A stretch of 64,000 nucleotides of DNA from positions 3,738,501-3,802,500 of the forward strand of contig NC_089733.1 in NCBI RefSeq assembly GCF_035083965.1. Reading direction: 5' to 3'. The position numbers and the translations under genes were made by a program. Shown in pieces: positions 1 through 11,584 of the stretch (its first letter is position 1; each line of letters begins with the position of its first letter). Source of the DNA: Branchiostoma lanceolatum. Lineage: Eukaryota; Chordata; Leptocardii; Amphioxiformes; Branchiostomatidae. The notes under the pieces are model-generated. The model made no database searches. It saw only the letters and a list, made by a program, of their open reading frames with translations, and was not told the origin of the DNA.

Positions 1-2
1 TC

Positions 3-711
3 ACAAGAAATCACCGGATTGGTGCAGTGATGGGCACTGTCCGAATCATCCCCAACAGAAACACCATCAACGAGAACACTGACAATGCCCAGCTGCACCA
101 CACCATTGATGAAGAGGCAGCAGTGTACTTATATGAAGGTAATTATCAAAGTGACATTGGAAGTACTTGAGATGTTCAGTCAATAACTCTCTTTTGCAAA
201 TAACTATTCTCGATGTAAGATGTTTTTATTCCTATTCATGTATTTGACCAAACCTTGTTAAGGGTCGAACATCCAGTTTTAATATAATGCAACATGTATA
301 TAGATAGCAATACTTATATAAAGAGGCATTCTCCTTCTTCAATCACAACGCGGAGAAGACTATGAACACAGAAAGCATCAGCTGCCGTTGTCTATAGGGA
401 GATGGAGGAGACCAGGGAAAATGGTCTGGACATTGAGGGCAAGAACATCAAAGTGCAGTGGTATGTCACAATATACTTAATACAAGTAGACTTTATCCAT
501 GTACATTTAGTTTTATAATAAAATTGTTCTTTATACCCAGGTGTTTGGCGGGTTATATCAACATGATTTCTTTACAAATTTCAACCTTCAGGTACCTCAC
601 AGCTGATGGAAATTTGTGGCTATGCTGCTTGGACTCAACCAGGCCAGTAGCAAGTCCTTTTGCATCTGGTGCCACTGCACAACGGGGGAGATAGCCGTCT
701 TTACACAGTAA
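3..711 (+). pseudogene. Transposase-like relic with a DWKF...CIWC signature
   Basis: Three exon-like blocks are visible. Block 1 (3-138) is open in one frame, contains the segment RIGAVMGTVRIIPNRNT and ends at a GT donor. Block 2 (about 398-460) reads MEETRENGLDIEGKN and ends TG before GTATGT. Block 3 (592-711) starts after a CAG acceptor and completes the split Trp codon. Near 608 the reading frame shifts. The downstream frame then reads DWKFVAMLLGLNQASSK followed by FCIWCHC and a stop. This Asp-Trp-Lys plus Cys-x-x-Cys pattern resembles animal transposon-encoded proteins I have seen without a settled family name. The donor phase of block 1 does not match block 2. With the frameshift this argues for a dead copy. 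The family assignment is inference. Confidence 0.4.
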
Positions 712-3353
712 GAAGTGATCAAGTTGTTGAAAAAAAAAGTATAGATGCAACAAAGGAGACAATCTTAGAAAAAATACTAATCGCTCCAACTCGTATGTGT
801 GTAATTTGCAGAAGGAGAACATACCCTCATCTCGGACAAGAACACGATAAGACATACCTATCACCCTTTATACACACAGCCAATTAAAAAGCCCTTTATA
901 CATACAGCCCATGAAAAAGAGAAAAGGATCTAACATACATGTACAGTGGGTCTCACACGCTAACGCTCACATAGCACAGTCATGGAGCTTTAAGACAACC
1001 ATGTACATATTTGATGACACATATACAGCTAGAAGGTGTTAATCATGTTTTTTTTTTACCTTCGCGTCGAACTTCTTCCCTGACTAAATATGACCAGCCG
1101 TGCATGGGTTAAAATCCCTTGACATAAATTATAGAAGATGTATGGGAACCTCTTATCAACATACAGCGGCCTTTTGGAGAGTTAATACATGTCCTGCGAG
1201 CTTATACTTCAATACTTTTAAGGCCCGCCCACAAATCTACTCTACAAGTTCACCTTAGATGCCATATTCAGTAAATTGTATGCCTCTGTATCTATACCAC
1301 TCTCAGTATCCCTAAAATTTGAATCAATTCTCTCTTGTTGTGTTTGTAATTGCTCATTATTAATGTAAAATAATTGTCTTATTCTCTCCATCCTACACTC
1401 TGCAGCGTGCAAAAGGAATTAATGATTTTTGGTGGCCTCGGCATCCAGCAAACCCATCTAACTAAGCCGAACAAGCCCCCACCGAGCCAGAGGCACAGTC
1501 CCCGAAGTCTGGGTTTCCAAGGGGCTTGACGGCTGTGAAACTAACAGACCTAACAAACCCTGAGTAAGCTGGATGTTATGCCCTTGCCAAAAGTCTTTAC
1601 TCTGTCACATGTGTTTATAATGAGATGTGTATGGTGGCCTCATTGGAGCAGCTACTGTTTCGTCATCAAGGAACTGGTAATGTTGCAATCCGATGTAGAT
1701 ATTGGCTTGACTTGCAACACTTGCAGGTGGACACCAGAGATCACCAGACCCACGCGCCATGCTGAACAACATCATATTCCGGGTTGACCTGTAGGAGAGA
1801 AATACACATTTTAGTTTTAATAAAACTCGTTGCACAACATTTGAGTATCTTTCAGTAAATGAGAAATTTAATAAATAAATAAGACCATAGAACGAACGAT
1901 TTAACTGACCACATCAATGTAGCAGATAAGACCTGAGCTAGATATTTGAAAGAGTGCACATTTGCGCCTCCAATTGCTTACAGACATAGTGGTCCGACAA
2001 AAGCTGACAAAATTGTACTGACTGATCTAATCTCCAGGTACTGTATTATCAAAAAAGGACAAGGGGATAGCGCGTACGGAGCTGTAAGTAAACAGCTTGA
2101 ATCTACAACAACAACAACAAACGCCGAATTTCTTGCATTCCCTGTTGTGCAAACCGCCATGGTGTAAAATAGGCGATTTACATATGACCACGCTAACCCG
2201 GCCCTTTGTTCTCTTGACGTAAGGATTCGACCGACCGACCTATGAGCGCAAGAAAATTACAGAAATTTGTCTTCGGCCACCAGATTCCACACGAAAATTC
2301 AACAATGCTTACGTTACACGCCGGCACTTGCGACAATTTCGGTCAAAAACATAATTCCAGACATGTTTACCGCCAGAGAATTTTCCCCACAAACGTCCGC
2401 CATGGCCATCACGAAAAAAACGATAAGCAACGTCGGAAACATATGTTTTACCTCACCAGCAACAACTAGAAAGTCAAGTGTTCTGACTCATCACCGAAGC
2501 AACAACAGCACAGGATAACTACATATTTTAAAAGAAAAAAGAAGACAAAATACTCTGCTCTGACAGTGACCCACCTTCGCCGAACAATGGCCGCCCTGCA
2601 CTGGTCACATCTCCGTACAGGACGGACGCACTTCTCTTGTATCAATGCGCTTTGACGCCTGAAATGCCGCATAACTCCAAAAGAACGACAAAAGTGTAGC
2701 TTTCTTCGCAAAAAATTGCAAACAACGGAGTAATTTTGTCATATCTTCATGCTGAATATTCAACCAGACGTCCCCTATTCGGCTGCACTATTTTATGACG
2801 CGCATGTGTATGTTCTGTCTGGGAGGCTATTCGGTGACGGGTGGATGATGACGTAAGATTACTAAGAAGCGCATCGCGGCTTACTAGGGGTTTTACGAAA
2901 CACATTTCTTTAAAAAACATGGAAACCATTCAATAAACCAAGGATAAACAAAACCATCAACACGGCAGTCACGGAAACCGGCTGTCTTCCGACGGCCGGT
3001 CATGTTGCTAGCTGCAAGGGGGAACGCCAGGCAATGCATAATTGCCGACGGGCGGGCGTTTTTGAACGTGACTTTTTCAAGGGAGATGACGCCAGCGGAC
3101 GTTATTGCTACTTTGAGGAATGTCGTCAATGTACATGACAGGTAATCCACACTTTTGTACTGAACTTAGTTAGTATCACTGCTGCACTACAATAATATTC
3201 ATCGCTACTTTTTAACAATACATGTAGTCGCACCCTTTTACATGGCGTGCGAGACAGAATGACGGACACTATTTAACAAACCTCCTTGAAAGAATACAAC
3301 ACGGTGTACATATCACACTTTGAATCTCCGAGCGTTTGTTGGTAAACGTCGCC
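712..3353. other. No supported gene
   Basis: Non-coding stretch with only short random open frames. I see no conserved motif, RNA gene or long repeat. A CpG-containing segment lies around 2560-3110. Confidence 0.5.
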
Positions 3354-3605
3354 ATGGCATCCGAACCAGGAACGACATCATGGGCTGAATGCGGAAGTCC
3401 CAACCCGGAACAGCCCAAACAAACTTTTGGTCATTCGGTCCGGAAACAGCTAAGGAATGACCCACCCCCACCTAAACGTGGCTCGAGCGGCACGATGCCT
3501 GTGTTTTTGACTGACCTTTTATCATGCAGTCAAACTTGGCATGTTTCCTGGACTTATGATAATGGACCCTATAAACGAAGTCAGGCAAAACTACACTACT
3601 GCTAA
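3354..3605 (+). CDS. Possible first exon or small ORF, unknown product
   Basis: An ATG in good Kozak context (GCCATGG) opens an 83-codon frame beginning MASEPGTTSWAECG. It is Pro- and Gln-rich early on and has a PPPPKRG stretch. The last third looks less protein-like, so the true exon may end at an internal GT rather than at the stop. I do not recognise the product and no neighbour supports it. It could be chance. Confidence 0.22.
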   Translation: MASEPGTTSWAECGSPNPEQPKQTFGHSVRKQLRNDPPPPKRGSSGTMPVFLTDLLSCSQTWHVSWTYDNGPYKRSQAKLHYC

Positions 3606-4710
3606 TCATCAACAAAAGGCACTAATACAGAAATATTCTACAAGTTCCAAAAGCTTGAAAAAAACTTGCTTTGTTTACTTTGACGACCCAACAAAGTGGG
3701 TGTTGGCTCCGTTAGCAACACATAGCAACCTGGTGACCTTTGACCCCAAGTTTCCTAGATTTTCCACAGTGTTGAACCCTCCATCCCAAGAGGGGAGCCG
3801 CTGGCCCAGGTGAGATCCTGGAAACAAAATCCTGGCTAGGTGCATGCATATTTACTTCTGATCGATTATCCGTTTTTCAATGCCTGATTCTCACCATCCT
3901 TTTTGAGGTTAAACTTGAAGTTAAACCAGTGATTTCAAACATTGCAGGTTCAAAAATAACGTCCTTTTGTAACAAAGGAGCAGGTGCAAGGTAGGGAGGG
4001 TAGAAAACAACTAGTAGTAAGTTTTCTTAACTTCTGAGGCAGAAAGGAGAAAATAAGTCAGAAGCAGATATGGTGGTAAAAGTATTGACATGGACAAAAT
4101 AACAACAAATCTATTAGTTTACCAAATTTAAGCAAGAAAGAGTCAACACAACTTGGCAATGTTTGGATTAGCATGAAAAATTGTGTCTATACAGGACAGT
4201 TTGTGACAGCATATTCACTGGTGGAGTCTAATTAGCATACAAGGATTATGATCTTTTTCTTTGTTCTGTCAGAAGTTGTTCCAATTTGTAATCATCTGTG
4301 GCACCATTAGAAATTGGAATGACTTTCTAAATACAATTGTATCACAAAATACTAATGCTTGTTGCCTTGTGAGCTTGTCTGCTTAACCAAGGAGGTTTTA
4401 CATAAATATAAAAAAAATCTTTGGTTAAACAAGGACTCTCACACAGACTCTAAATCTAATGATAGATTTTGTTTGGTGGAGCAAGGGTCCGGGTGGAGCC
4501 CCTCCCATGCTGGTGCCAGTCCCAGGGGGGGGGGGGGGTATGGGAGAAGGTGTCGGGGAGTCCGGGACCTGGTTAATAATATCAGGTGTATTTGCAGCCA
4601 GTGCCACAGGCAGGTACCCAATGTGTAGGGTAATGAGGCTGTTTAACGTGTTCGAGGCACCTCCTCGAGCACGTCCCTCCCGGAAGACGATTTCGTGGAA
4701 AGCTTCGTGA
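3606..4710. other. No supported gene; poly-G tract
   Basis: AT-rich non-coding sequence. A run of 14 G lies at 4525-4538. The open frames on both strands around it are artefacts of the G/C run. Confidence 0.5.
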
Positions 4711-4829
4711 GGCTACAGCAATCCGGACGTCCTTGGTTGGTCCCCCATCCAAGCACTGTCCGGACCGCGCGTTGCTTAACTTCCGAGATCGAGGGATCGG
4801 GTGTATCCAACGCGCCACGCGGCCGTAGC
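4711..4829 (-). rRNA. 5S rRNA-like sequence (probable pseudogene or 5S-headed SINE)
   Basis: On the minus strand the 119-bp segment starts GCTACGGCC, ends GCTGTAGCC and carries the central 5S landmarks GATCTCGGAAGTTAAGCAA and CTTGGATGGG. These correspond to the internal A-box and C-box region of the RNA polymerase III promoter, and the terminal halves can pair as helix I. The length matches the usual 119-121 nt. Several positions differ from the animal consensus that I remember, and no T-run terminator follows on the minus strand just below 4711. It is therefore more likely a pseudogene or the head of a 5S-derived SINE than an active gene. The flank at 4620-4710 (minus) may be the SINE body. 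Confidence 0.75.
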
Positions 4830-4849
4830 ATAACATTGTGTTTTGCCAT

Positions 4850-5576
4850 TGTAAAGGTCATCTCTATGCCCTGGGCCTCGATATTTGAACACAATCATCA
4901 TTGAAAATTTCAGGTCATTTGACATCACAACCACAAAGAACTGCCTTTCTAGAATTATGAATTAAGCGGAGGAAACTTAACGTTCCCTATCTTAAGGCAT
5001 AAAACAAAAACATATTCATGGCTCAGGCACATTCATACAAAATATCATGGAAATCCGTTGTTCCTTTCTTTAGATATTCTCCTTCAACTATTTCCACAAC
5101 CCTCCTGCAATTCCCAAACAAAATGCTAGAGGCCACACACCAGTTCTTCCTTACATCACAAGCTATCAGCCAACCAAAAACCATAGCATGTCCATTAAGC
5201 AAAAGATACAAAAACAGATACTGAAGTTCTGCTTCAGTACTAAAATCACATACCAAGAAACCCTACATCAGCCTTGTCCCTCAGCTTAACAACACCCGCC
5301 CATATATCAATAATATGTATTTCATCATCATTATCATCACTAACCACAACAGGACACAAGACCACTGCCGTGACAACTTCGGCTACCTACAGCGCTAGCA
5401 GTACTGTCAGCAGACAGGATGAACTATCATCACCAACTTCGGCTACCTGGAGCAATATGCCCTGACCATCTACCGTCGACCATTGCATCCTGGAAACAGA
5501 AAAAAAAACACAGAAGCTTAAATGCCTTCGAAGCTTACAAGTAGCACCTTATAAATAGCACGGGAACACACTACAA
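4850..5576. other. No supported gene
   Basis: AT-rich. A short internal duplication of an ACTTCGGCTACCT word occurs at about 5371 and 5438. No motif is recognised. Confidence 0.4.
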
Positions 5577-5591
5577 ATGTACATTTTCCTC

Positions 5592-5752
5592 ATTCGTCGG
5601 AAACATTCAACCCAGTCTGCTTTACACTTAGTTACCGAGGAATGGTATAATGCAATTAATAGTGGTAACATCACTGGTGCAGTTTTCATAGATCTGTCGA
5701 AAGCTTTTGACAGCATAAATCACAGTATCTTATTGCAAAGTATGCAACTGTG
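5592..5752 (+). pseudogene. LINE reverse transcriptase fragment
   Basis: A frame open from 5577 reads RRKHSTQSALHLVTEEW and then FIDLSKAFDSINHSILL. The HSTQSAL and F(I/L)D(L/F)SKAFD(S/T)(I/V)(N/D)H motifs are the start of the palm of non-LTR retrotransposon reverse transcriptases, and the first catalytic Asp is in FIDLSKAFD. Only about 50 residues remain. The YADD box, endonuclease and thumb are absent, so this is a truncated copy, CR1/L2-like in pattern. Confidence 0.75.
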
Positions 5753-6370
5753 TACATCTTTGTGCATTGCTTTTCAACAGTACATAGCAGATGGTATAGA
5801 TAACGTGGGTGCAGCTCAGATGCTGCTGCACAGTGTATCAACAGTCAACACCTAACACTGTATGTAGCAGCCTGCACTGGAACTATTGTGCAAGAGATTC
5901 TTAGACAGACCATACAAGCCGAAGTGAGGACAACTACAAAGCTGGGCACCTTCTCTGGTAGGTGTACTGAAACTCTGCTGGTATCAGAAGAATCTGACCC
6001 ACAACCATCCTGTTTGCACCTTCTAACAACACCTTGCCTCCCAAATCCTCAGGACTTCTACGGTGGTCCTTTTTTGGCAGGTTTCAGTGGCCACATGATC
6101 ACACTCTTCTGCGAAGATAAACCAATGATTGGATATCACAACCGCCATATGGCCCCATGCGGGGAGAGGCCCCATGCGTGAAGAGCCACAGCTGAAGGGT
6201 GAACTACACATAATGCTTGTGAAGAAGAAAACTGTACTGAATCACTTTGTGGGTTTAGTTAAGTCAAGTGATGAGTTCTCTATAAAATGAGACCTCTTGT
6301 TGTACTGCATCATTAGACAAACACATATTTTAAGCTGATTTGAATAGAATAAAGAAACACTAGGATTACG

Positions 6371-6532
6371 GTCCATCACATTTAACATTTCGCTTTTGAA
6401 CGTGGATTATAAGATCTTAGCCTAAACCTTGGCAAACAGGTTGAAAAGACTCGTGGGAGAGGTCATCCATACTGACCTATCCTGCGGCATACCGGAAAGG
6501 TCTTTCGAAGACAGCATATCCTTAAAGTCAAC
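6371..6532 (+). pseudogene. L1/Tx1-like LINE reverse transcriptase fragment
   Basis: One frame reads ISLLNVDYKILA, a stop, then TLANRLKRLVGEVIHTD and LSCGIPERSFEDSIS. This is the L1/Tx1 reverse-transcriptase segment usually seen as LLNVDYKILAK.LANRLK...IH.DQ.CG.PGRSI.D. The in-frame TAA and short length show a dead copy. It is a different LINE clade from the relic at 5.6 kb. The 3' end of a similar element lies on the opposite strand at 59.5-60.3 kb. Confidence 0.7.
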
Positions 6533-7010
6533 AAAAACTCTAAACAGGAGGGTTCTGGCCACTTGTTGATGTTATAGTAAATGTTCTTAATTTTATGGTA
6601 AAGATTGAAAACAGCAATTGAATCGCTTGAAGAGGGTCACGTTTACCTATGTTAAACAGGCCATACTGGACGAGGGACACATGGTGAAAAACATGCTCGG
6701 GGTAGGTCTGTTAACTAAGAGCCAATTTCTTATTATCACACCCCTTCCTAATTTCTTAGCATCTCTTTCCAACCATACTTTTCTTTTGGACATTTACAGC
6801 GAACATGCCGAAACACCTGGAAAAAACTGGTTCCAGACAGGGATGTCCAGGGCCAAAGGAAGGACGGATGGCTCATTCGACAAGCTCTCCTTCATGTCCT
6901 TGAAGACTTGCCTGTAATAAAGGACACTAAGGCCTCGAGAAAATACATCAAAGACCTAATTCTGAGGAATGGCCAGAGGCGCCGCTACCGCCGCGAGGCA
7001 AGAGTCGCAA

Positions 7011-7360
7011 CGGTACAGCAAGATGAAGTCGATACGGTACAGCAAGATGAGGTCGGTACGGTACAGCAAGTTGAGGTCGATACGGTACAGCAAGATGAGG
7101 TCGATACGGCACAGCAGGATGAGGTCGATACGGCACAGCAAGATGAGGTCGATACGGTACAGCATGATGAGGTCGATACGGTATAGCAAGATGAGGTCGA
7201 TACGGTATAGCAAGATGAGGTCGATACGGTACAGCAGGATACAATCGATACGGTACAGCAGGATGAGGTCGATACGGTACAGCAAGATGAGGTCGATACG
7301 GTATAGCAGGATGAGATCGATACGGTACAGCAGGATGAGGTCGATACGGTACAACAGGAT
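7011..7360. repeat. 24-bp minisatellite, 14 copies plus a partial one
   Basis: Units of the form CGGTACAGCARGATGAGGTC plus GATA recur at exactly 24-bp spacing from 7011 to 7347. Because 24 is a multiple of three, several frames stay open on both strands, giving artefactual peptides such as DEVDTVQQ and YRIDLILL repeats. On the plus strand the DEVDTVQQ frame is continuous with an upstream segment from about 6836 (DGWLIRQALLHVLEDLP...) that does look protein-like. The array may have expanded inside a coding relic. Variation between units is mostly A/G and C/T transitions. Confidence 0.95.
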
Positions 7361-7720
7361 GCGCCTGCTGAACTTAAAAAGTAATCACCGTGAAATCAGT
7401 TCCAATACTTATAATCGAATATAGAACTGTAGCATTGATTAAGTGCAACAGTGAAGGACACCAATAGAGTATTTGCAGTCTTTGATTCAAGGTGCCAATT
7501 ATGAAATGGTCATCATTACTGCATTAACACCTGAATGAAATTTTATTTGACAGTTTTCTATGGAGAACACATGCTGCAAAATTTAGGACAGCACGCGCAC
7601 GCTTCGTTGCAGGAAGTAAAACAAGAGAGTAACCAGGACAATACGGGCATTAACCGTCTTAATAGTAAATACTAATGGAAGTGTGATTTATTTGCGGTGC
7701 AATCGTCGATATCATGCAAG

Positions 7721-8109
7721 ATGGGCGCAGCATCGCCATCGGTAGAGTCGCCTACTTATTTGCAGGTACGTGAAGCATGGCGTTTTGGCCGACGTTGAAA
7801 GTTCAGTTTTCATAATGAATGGTGCAAAATTCTATTTCAAAATTCCTTAAAGGAAGAGAAATACTAGTACTAAAAACATCGTTATCATCAACTTATCGAC
7901 TATTTGTGTCAAATGAAACTATAAGTCTTTTAGTAATAAACACAGCATAAGAAAATTGTTAGCTTATATAACCTTGTGTTCATACAGTTGATGTTGAAAA
8001 GCAGTGTCATTTCGACATGGCGACGGCAGTCCTGCAGGAGAAGAAGGAGCAGGACGTTCCTTTGCCATTCAAGATCCATGGTGGCAAGGCCAACTGGCGA
8101 AGTATGAAG
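7721..8109 (+). CDS. Two candidate exons, unknown protein
   Basis: A 45-bp block from an ATG at 7721 (MGAASPSVESPTYLQ) ends at CAG before GTACGTG, a strong donor. A second block after a CAG acceptor at 7987 reads DVEKQCHFDMATAVLQEKK and then DVPLPFKIHGGKANWRSMK, ending at AAG before GTCTGT. The first block ends in phase 0 while the second needs one preceding base, so they may not be joined directly. An internal ATG at 8017 is an alternative start for the second. The second block may be an upstream exon of the pogo/Tigger-like ORF that begins 340 bp later; that link is inference. Confidence 0.3.
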
Positions 8110-8447
8110 GTCTGTTTGTCTGTCTGTTTGTTTGTTCGATTGAACCTTTGTTGAGTAATTTGTACAGCAGCCATTCACGCCAGACACAATCAAAATGTTC
8201 GTAAAGTCTACAAAGCATGAATAAATACGTAGTTATGCCCCTCTAAATACGATGTATATACACTGCAGTCATGGGTACTCGTACATGTTCTTATGTAATA
8301 TTTGTGCCCAGATAGATCCTCACAGCTTCATAAACATTGGCTCACATATTAACATGTTAAAGGTATTAAAAGTATTTAAGTCATCCAGTCTACCTAATCT
8401 CACAAACGCCACAAATATGATTCTAATTGGTAATTCTGAATTTACAG

Positions 8448-8990
8448 TCTGGTGATATCCTGGCGTGGCCAATCAGGGCATTGAAGCCATTGGCACAAGC
8501 AGAAGGCGACAACGGTGCTGGATGCGTGTTTATGACGAGAGAGGCGTGGAGAAACGTCCAGCCGTTGACAATTCAGAACTGCTTTAGGAAGGCCGGACTC
8601 ACCACTGTCGTCCAACCCGAGGACAGCGCCACTCCTCAGCCCGCCGACATCGCCGTCCTTATACCAGAGGGGATGACAGAGGAAGAGTTCAACGAGTTTG
8701 TTGACCTTGACGCCGACGTGGAGTGCACCGAGGACCCCGGTGAGGAAGAAATCTGCCAAGAGGTGAGGGAGTCCCGGGGCACCACTTTCACCACCACGGA
8801 GGCAGATGACGACGTCGACTTCGAGTCCTCTCCTCCACCCGTCCCATCCTCGGCAGAGGTGAGCACAGCTCTGGATGTGCTCCTTCGATGGATGCAGTGC
8901 CACGATGACTCAGAGTACAGTCACTTCGCACGGATCGAGGGGATAGTCCAAGAGATTAACCAACAGAGACACGGAGTGGAAAAAGCATGA
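8448..8990 (+). CDS. pogo/Tigger-like transposase, C-terminal exon
   Basis: The exon follows a TTTACAG acceptor and stays open for 180 codons to a TGA. The segment TREAWRNVQPLTIQNCFRKAG matches the helix that follows the DDE domain in Tigger/jerky/CENP-B-type transposases (AW..V...TI.NCFRKAG). After it comes an acidic tail (EEEFNEFVDLDADVECTEDPGEEE), a Ser/Pro linker and a final helix around LDVLLRWMQCHDDSEYSHF, as in that family. The DDE core and the helix-turn-helix N-terminus are not recognisable upstream. The exon has no break, so it is either a young truncated copy or the last exon of a host-retained gene. Confidence 0.78.
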   Translation, partial: SGDILAWPIRALKPLAQAEGDNGAGCVFMTREAWRNVQPLTIQNCFRKAGLTTVVQPEDSATPQPADIAVLIPEGMTEEEFNEFVDLDADVECTEDPGEEEICQEVRESRGTTFTTTEADDDVDFESSPPPVPSSAEVSTALDVLLRWMQCHDDSEYSHFARIEGIVQEINQQRHGVEKA

Positions 8991-10321
8991 CTTGAGGGTT
9001 ACACGTATGCAGAAGAAATTTGATCGTGAAATGATTGGCAATATGATGGGGTAATACATGGGCATGATGGGCCAAATGATGGCCATGTACGGCCAGCAGC
9101 GACCACAACCCCTACATTCCAACCACCTCCAGGAGCCATGTTCCCTCAGGCAGCAACGACCAGCATCATCCTTACCGAAGGTGCAAGGAAGACAATCCTA
9201 CAGAATATAAATAAGGGCTGCCGTGACACGCTGGAAAGGCAGCAAAGAAAGAGTCATGTGGCTTGTGATGGGTCTGCGAGAAGGGCAACAGAAAGGGGAA
9301 AGGACGTCTATGTAATAGTCAAGGGGCAGCCTATCACAATCTGCCACAATGTAAAAAGATGGGCAGCTTGCCATGGCTGGGGCACTATATGCTTTCCAGC
9401 TGCCCCATCAGAAGTGTATTGCCATGGCCATGGTGTTTATCGAACACCATCTTATTAAAGACGTGAATTTTAATCAGGGAGACCTTAGTTCCTCCTCCAA
9501 CAGAGTGGATACAAGGTTCATTGAGAGTACGAGTAAGCACCGGATACCGAGGAGTCTGATTAGCTTTACGCGGAACTTTTTTAATAACTGATTCAACCTT
9601 TTTTTCTATAAAATATGAGTTGCTTTTTTATAGCTGTTTAAACTTTTTTTTCATGAAGTCTGAGTTCCTTTTTCTATACCTGATCCAACTTTTTTTTAAT
9701 AAAGGATGAGTTGCTATTTGATTGATTGTACCCTTACAGAACCAAGACAGACTATCATACCTTTAATCTGCTATCAAACAGAAATGATGGACGAATTCCC
9801 ACGAAAGTACATCAAATGATTCTGAACGCATAGAAAAGTTCAAAGTTAAATACAATGAAAAGAGGCAGGCCTTTCCCAGGGGGTATAGGACAGGTTTTGT
9901 CAGGAAACGTCTCCATTGGACAGTGGCCAACATCATCTACATCTATCAACTTGCTGTGCCAAGTCCAGAGATGCTATCAAAGTTTCGACCGTATGGAGAC
10001 CTCCCCAGCCCTATTGACTTCGGCTTCTTTGAATATAGCTCTAGCAAGTAAAGCACTTTGCAGGGATATCATATTACTTATACTTTGATGGTATAAAAGC
10101 AATCCCCAGGATTCACCAAGACCAGTGGAGATGTCAAGCCTGCTAGGTCATGAACCAGAGAGTTTACCTGAACAGATGTGATGTGGAGCCACACTAATGA
10201 GAACAGTAGCTGGCAAGAAAAAACATTTCTATATCCCAAAAGGACATTTTGCTACCGTAGTATAACATTATCTTTAGGGGATATGCTGCAGATGCCGTGT
10301 TTTCTGGAGTCATGTGAGGAG
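8991..10321. other. Decayed element sequence; three T-rich tandem units at about 9590-9715
   Basis: Just after the Tigger stop, short frames with Met/Gln-rich peptides (MGMMGQMMAMYGQQ, 9062-9103) suggest further element debris. At about 9590-9715 a unit of roughly 55 bp (AACTTTTTTT...ATGAGTTGCTTTTTATA) occurs three times. Nothing else can be supported. Confidence 0.4.
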
Positions 10322-11299
10322 TTGAGGCAAAGGGACACTCCATTTGGCATGTAGGCGGATGTGTATGATGGCAAGGTCTGGTATGGTAAGGAATTTTTTT
10401 TTATAAGTTGTGTGTGTTTTGTTGCCTTTTATATCATAGTTTTTGTTCCCTGTCCGACCGGGACCCGGGTTGGAAATCAGACCGTAGCATTATGCAGGTA
10501 TTGAGAGATTCCGGAGTGCTGTCAAATGGGCACTTTCGCACATTCCAGTCCCGTATAAAAGTAATCACATTACTCAGTAACATTGACTCCAGCATACCTA
10601 TTACCCACATTACACCAGTGGTATCATGAATGTCCTTTAGAAGGGCATAGAGAATGCCAACGCAGACGCTCTGAGTAGAGCCTCTTTATAAGTAAAGTTG
10701 GTTGGAATATGAATCTGCGCAGCGTACAATCACTTCCGATCTGACTCCTGGTGTGTACTATTTGGGAATACGAAAGGATCTGATGAAGACCTTGGATGGC
10801 ACGACCGTGGACCAGGAAATTGTAAGCGCAGTGCAACGGAGAACAGGAACGCGTGCAGTTCCAAAATGTAAGGTCTTCTACAGAGTCTGTCTCAACAGTC
10901 TGTCTCAACAGTCTGTCCGGGCAAACCGTCAAATCAAGAAAGTATGGCAGAGAGAAAGCCCGGAATAACAGAACAGTTCAGTACAGGGCTGATGGCCGCC
11001 TCCAATACGGCGAAGTACTTCTGTTCTGTAGTACGCAGGGCGAGGACCTGGCTGTCTTGAAACTGTTGGAACAGGTTGATGAACCAATCATCAGTGTTGA
11101 TGAGGTCACGAATGTCAGTATAAAAGAGGCTCTCGGTCTATAGATGCAGAGCTTAGTGGTCCAAGTAGTGGAAACGAACATGTATTCTGTTGTACCAATA
11201 GGTGATATACACCAAAAGTGTATCTTCATGGAGATCACAGCAGGGGGGGACACAAGTCTGTACATTGGACTGTTCCCAAATACAAGCGAACACGACTAA
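10322..11299 (+). pseudogene. CACTA-like (TNP2-type) transposon ORF relic
   Basis: At 10322-10386 a frame reads ELRQRDTPFGM, a stop, then ADVYDGKVW. The phrase DVYDGKVW preceded by an Arg-rich stretch is familiar from animal CACTA/EnSpm-like proteins. From 10853 a second frame contains VQYRADGRLQYGEVLLFCS. An in-frame TAG at 11141 is followed by VVPIGDIHQKCIFMEIT and YIGLFPNTSEHD, then a stop at 11297. The C-terminal P-I-x-x-I-x-x-K-C...P-N-x-x-E-x-D pattern fits the tail of such elements. Two in-frame stops and an intervening gap mark it as dead. The family name is from memory and moderate at best. Confidence 0.45.
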
Positions 11300-11423
11300 T
11301 AGCGCAAGCAAAAGACGATAGCTGACAAGAATCTTTGATGAAGAATTGTGCTTTCAGAGGCTAATGTTAATGTTGGCACTTATGTAGGTGCACCTTTTTA
11401 AAAAGGCAGACAAGGGTTGCCAC

Positions 11424-11584
11424 ATGGCGTCGTTTCCGTTCGTTTATGGGATAAACTCTGACGTGGCGCAGCCCTACCTTGTCCAGGAGTTTGTTTCCTG
11501 TACAGCAGGCAGCATGAAGAGCGTGAGCTTCCACTACCTGCTCAACACCCCGTCCAGCCTGGGGGTGACCACAGCGACATCAGG
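11424..11584 (+). CDS. Candidate exon, unknown protein
   Basis: A frame from ATG 11424 (MASFPFVYGINSDVAQPYL) runs through VSFHYLLNTPSSLGVTTATS to a GT (GTGGGT) donor at 11585. Composition is protein-like and the GC content exceeds that of its flanks. I do not recognise the product. It may belong with the ORF blocks at 12.15-12.68 kb. Confidence 0.3.

Noticed and set aside
4425..4710. Gly/Pro-rich ORFs on both strands
   Set aside because: Produced by the 14-G tract and its flanks.
6948..7424. Long minus- and plus-strand ORFs with YRIDLILL or SIRYSKMR repeats
   Set aside because: They are alternative frames of the 24-bp minisatellite, open because 24 is divisible by three.
8442..8903. 153-codon minus-strand ORF
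   Set aside because: Shadow of the pogo/Tigger exon; its composition mirrors the acidic tail.
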